Shown piece after piece: positions 61,581 to 64,000 of a DNA stretch of 64,000 bases. Position 1 is the first letter of the stretch, and every line of letters begins with the position of its first letter. The position numbers and the translations under genes were made by a program. This DNA comes from Advenella sp. S44. Its GTDB lineage: Bacteria > Pseudomonadota > Gammaproteobacteria > Burkholderiales > Burkholderiaceae_B. The DNA is taken from NCBI RefSeq assembly GCF_002810445.1, contig NZ_NEXS01000003.1:186001-250000 (forward strand), written 5' to 3'. A model generated the notes under the pieces. The model was not told where the DNA came from and ran no database searches. It saw only the letters and a list, made by a program, of their open reading frames with translations.

Positions 61581-62888
61581 ATGTATGTTGCTGTAAAGGG
61601 CGGCCAAGCCGCTATAGAAAATGCGCATCGGCTGCTTGACCAGAAGCGTCGCGGTCATCCTGACGTGCCACCATTGTCACTGGCCCAGATTGCGCAGCAA
61701 ATGCCCCTGGCGGTTGCCCGGGTGATGAGCGAAGGTTCGCTGTATGACCGTGAGCTGGCGGCACTTGCCATTAAACAGTCTGCAGGCGATTTGATGGAAG
61801 CCATCTTTTTGTTGCGGGCCTATCGCACCACGCTAAGCCGTTACTGTGTCAGCCGACCGCTGCAGACTGAGAGCATGCAGGTTGAGCGACGGATTTCAGC
61901 CACTTACAAGGACTTGCCCGGTGGTCAGTTACTGGGGCCGACCTTCGACTATACGCATCGTCTGCTGGACTTTACCTTGCAGGCAGAAGGCGACTTGCCC
62001 CTGGACATGGCGCGCGGGCAGATGCCGACGACGGTCGACAAGGGCCAAGCGGCAGGGCACGACGTTCTTGACGTGGCTAAAGGTATAGACGGTACAGACG
62101 CTGATGAGAGCGCCCAGTCTGCGTCGCAAGCGCATTTGGCTGACACCGCGCAAGTGGACGCTGAGCAGGCCGGTTGCGTCGCGGACACTGACGAGCCAGT
62201 TTTTCCGCGGGTATTGGGCTTGTTGGCTCAGGAAGGATTGATACGCGAAGAGACCGACAGCGATGCGCCCATTCCCGACATCACGCGCGAGCCGCTGGAC
62301 TTTCCAAGCAACCGGATGCAGCGCCTGCAGGCACTGGCCCGTGGTGATGAGGGATTTCTGCTTGCGCTGGGTTATTCCACGCAGCGCGGTTACGGACGCA
62401 ATCACCCGTTTGCCGGCGAAATCCGTATTGGCCTGACTGAAATCTGGCTGGAGCCCGAAGAGCTGGATTTCGCCGTCCCGGCAGGGGATATCGAAATCAC
62501 CGAATGCGAGATGGTGAATCAGTTTGTCGGATCAAAAGATGAGCTAGCGCAATTTACACGGGGTTATGGATTGGCGTTTGGCTATAACGAGCGCAAGGTC
62601 ATGGGCATGGCATTGGTTGATCGTGCATTGCGCGCGGCCGAGTATGACGAGGAGATTACCTCTCCCGCACAGCAGGAAGAGTTTGTACTGATGCATTGCG
62701 ATAACGTCGAAGCTGCCGGTTTCGTATCACATTTGAAATTGCCTCATTACGTTGATTTCCAGGCCGAGCTTGAATTGATCCGCAAGATGAGAAAACAGCA
62801 AGCGCAGGGCAAGCGTCATGCAGAGCAGCAGGCTACACAGGCTACACCGGCGGAACAGGCGTTGACGCAAAAGGAGAAACGCGCATGA
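61581..62888 (+). CDS. phnI: C-P lyase core subunit PhnI, with internal acidic insertion
   Basis: The 435-residue protein matches PhnI at both ends: MYVAVKGGQAAIENAH and DRELAALAIKQSAG at the N-terminus, and GYSTQRGYGRNHPFAGEIR plus VDRALRAAEYDEEITSPAQQ at the C-terminus. PhnI is the nucleosidase-type subunit that swaps adenine of ATP for phosphonate. E. coli PhnI has 354 residues. The extra length lies mostly in residues 141-206, an Asp/Ala/Gln-rich acidic segment, and in a C-terminal Gln/Thr-rich tail. Confidence 0.93.
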   Translation: MYVAVKGGQAAIENAHRLLDQKRRGHPDVPPLSLAQIAQQMPLAVARVMSEGSLYDRELAALAIKQSAGDLMEAIFLLRAYRTTLSRYCVSRPLQTESMQVERRISATYKDLPGGQLLGPTFDYTHRLLDFTLQAEGDLPLDMARGQMPTTVDKGQAAGHDVLDVAKGIDGTDADESAQSASQAHLADTAQVDAEQAGCVADTDEPVFPRVLGLLAQEGLIREETDSDAPIPDITREPLDFPSNRMQRLQALARGDEGFLLALGYSTQRGYGRNHPFAGEIRIGLTEIWLEPEELDFAVPAGDIEITECEMVNQFVGSKDELAQFTRGYGLAFGYNERKVMGMALVDRALRAAEYDEEITSPAQQEEFVLMHCDNVEAAGFVSHLKLPHYVDFQAELELIRKMRKQQAQGKRHAEQQATQATPAEQALTQKEKRA

Positions 62889-63739
62889 ATACGATGGCAG
62901 AACCCTATAACTTTGCCTATCTTGATGAGCAAAGCAAGCGCATGATTCGTCGCGCGCTCCTTAAGGCTGTAGCCATTCCCGGCTACCAGGTTCCTTTCGG
63001 CGGGCGCGAAATGCCACTGCCTTACGGCTGGGGCACTGGTGGCATGCAACTGACCGCTGCCATCCTGGGACGTGACGACGTGCTCAAGGTGATTGACCAG
63101 GGCGCGGACGACACGACCAACGCGGTTTCCATCCGGCGCTTTTTCTCGCGTACGGCGGGTGTGCGCACCACGGTCGACACAACAGAAGCGACGGTGATAC
63201 AGACGCGACACCGCATTCCTGAAACGGCCTTGAACAATGATCAGATCATGGTTTTTCAGGTGCCGATTCCCGAGCCGCTGCGCTTTATCGAGCCCTCGGA
63301 AACCGAAACCAAGACGATGCATGCCCTGAACGACTATGGTGTGATGCACGTGAAGCTGTATGAAGACATTGCCCGCTATGGCCATATTGCGACAGCTTAT
63401 GCCTATCCGGTACTGGTGGACGGGCGCTATGTGATGGACCCGTCTCCCATTCCCAAGTTCGATAACCCGAAACTGCATTGCAGCGCGGCGCTCATGCTAT
63501 TTGGCGCCGGCCGTGAAAAGCGTTTGTATGCCGTGCCACCATACACCGATGTCGCCAGCCTGGATTTTGAAGACCATCCGTTCGACGTACAGAAGTGGGA
63601 CCACAGTTGTGCGATTTGTGGCTCAACGGAATCGTTCCTGGATGAGATTATTACCGATGACAAGGGCAGTCGCCAGTTTGTCTGCTCCGATACCGATTAC
63701 TGCGCACAGCGCGTGGCACAAGCAGGAGAAGAAAAATGA
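62885..63739 (+). CDS. phnJ: Alpha-D-ribose 1-methylphosphonate 5-phosphate C-P lyase PhnJ
   Basis: The 284-residue radical SAM enzyme cleaves the C-P bond. It has the cluster motif C242-x2-C245-x21-C267 and the following C273 (the catalytic thiyl candidate) in SDTDYC, plus GYQVPFGGREMPLPYGWGTG near residue 33. All four cysteines are present, so it should be active. It overlaps phnI and phnK by 4 bases each. Confidence 0.96.
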   Translation: MNTMAEPYNFAYLDEQSKRMIRRALLKAVAIPGYQVPFGGREMPLPYGWGTGGMQLTAAILGRDDVLKVIDQGADDTTNAVSIRRFFSRTAGVRTTVDTTEATVIQTRHRIPETALNNDQIMVFQVPIPEPLRFIEPSETETKTMHALNDYGVMHVKLYEDIARYGHIATAYAYPVLVDGRYVMDPSPIPKFDNPKLHCSAALMLFGAGREKRLYAVPPYTDVASLDFEDHPFDVQKWDHSCAICGSTESFLDEIITDDKGSRQFVCSDTDYCAQRVAQAGEEK

Positions 63740-64000
63740 GTGCATTGCAGGCAATTAACAATGAAGCAAGGCTTGCTGTGACTGATGAGCAGGACGGCGA
63801 GCCGCTCTTTCAAGTTTCGGATATTGGCCTTCTGTTCGGCCCGGACAAGGGATGCCAGGCGGTCAGCTTCGACTTGTATCCTGGCGAAGTGCTGGGTATT
63901 GTCGGGGAGTCGGGATCTGGTAAGTCTACGCTACTCAATGTGCTCTCGGGCCGTTGCCAGCCCGATGCCGGAACCATCCACTACCGGCACGCCGATGCGG
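63736..64000 (+). CDS. phnK: Phosphonate C-P lyase system protein PhnK, 5' part, cut by window end
   Basis: The first 88 codons give an ABC ATPase N-terminus: LFQVSDIGLLFGPDKGCQAV, then Walker [10 protein letters not shown] near residue 63. PhnK binds the C-P lyase core rather than a membrane permease. An N-terminal extension of about 20 residues (MSALQAINNEARLAVTDEQD) precedes the usual start. It overlaps phnJ by 4 bases. Confidence 0.9.
   Translation, partial: MSALQAINNEARLAVTDEQDGEPLFQVSDIGLLFGPDKGCQAVSFDLYPGEVLGIVGESGSGKSTLLNVLSGRCQPDAGTIHYRHADA

Noticed and set aside
1-64000. tRNA, rRNA, phage or integrase genes
   Set aside because: No cloverleaf, rRNA core sequence, integrase or structural phage protein was recognised anywhere in the window.

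Overview
The window reads as chromosomal DNA of a betaproteobacterium of order Burkholderiales. Gene content and local order (divergent yraN/rsmI; kdsD-kdsC-lptC-lptA-lptB followed by hpf-ptsN-hprK-rapZ; ubiE with ubiJ-ubiB; Bug-type binding protein next to catabolic genes) point to the family Alcaligenaceae, probably something near Advenella or Bordetella. The genus is an inference from remembered synteny and was not searched. Coding density is high. I see no rRNA, tRNA, CRISPR array, intact insertion sequence or phage gene.

Layout. 1-9.8 kb: partial yraN and rsmI, then a long minus-strand block for lipopolysaccharide export and Kdo synthesis (kdsD, kdsC, lptC, lptA, lptB) and the nitrogen-type PTS regulators (hpf, ptsN, hprK, rapZ), closing with an RlpA-family protein. 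The rpoN gene usually found between lptB and hpf is not there. 10.2-14.5 kb: purT, apt, ilvA and a YqaA-family membrane protein. 14.5-19.4 kb: an AT-richer accessory block with a remnant of a TRAP permease gene, two divergent FCD-type GntR regulators, and a TauD-type dioxygenase, a Bug binding protein and a fumarylacetoacetate hydrolase (FAH)-family enzyme behind matching TTGTCGACAA palindromes. 19.5-26.4 kb: nadE, the 5-oxoprolinase genes pxpB-pxpC-pxpA, phoBR and ubiE.

26.6-34.4 kb: a Tim44-like protein, then a NitT/TauT-type ABC transporter with an extra binding protein, ending in a degenerate 12-bp minisatellite, then ubiJ-ubiB-rfaE2. The transporter looks inserted into the ubiquinone locus. 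34.5-39.7 kb: a Pcm-like methyltransferase, thiD, ppk2, a MarR regulator divergent from a glyoxalase-fold (VOC) protein, an NlpC/P60 lipoprotein and a broken Old Yellow Enzyme gene. 40.1-51.1 kb: the most coherent accessory system. An RpiR regulator leads an isoaspartyl peptidase, a complete Gsi/Dpp-type peptide ABC transporter, a DmpA-family aminopeptidase and an M55 D-aminopeptidase (the last preceded by a 9-unit 8-bp tandem repeat), and converges with an Asp/Glu racemase and a VOC protein. I read it as uptake and breakdown of unusual peptides (iso-linked, beta- or D-residue-containing, or glutathione-like). Glutathione reductase, a D-amino acid dehydrogenase, a serine/threonine dehydratase-type enzyme and an MFS transporter follow.

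57.0-64.0 kb: a phosphonate uptake and carbon-phosphorus lyase operon, phnCDE-phnF-phnGHIJ-phnK, cut by the window end. It has a perfect 14-bp palindrome inside the first codons of phnF, related motifs upstream of phnC, and a PhnI with an unusual acidic insertion.
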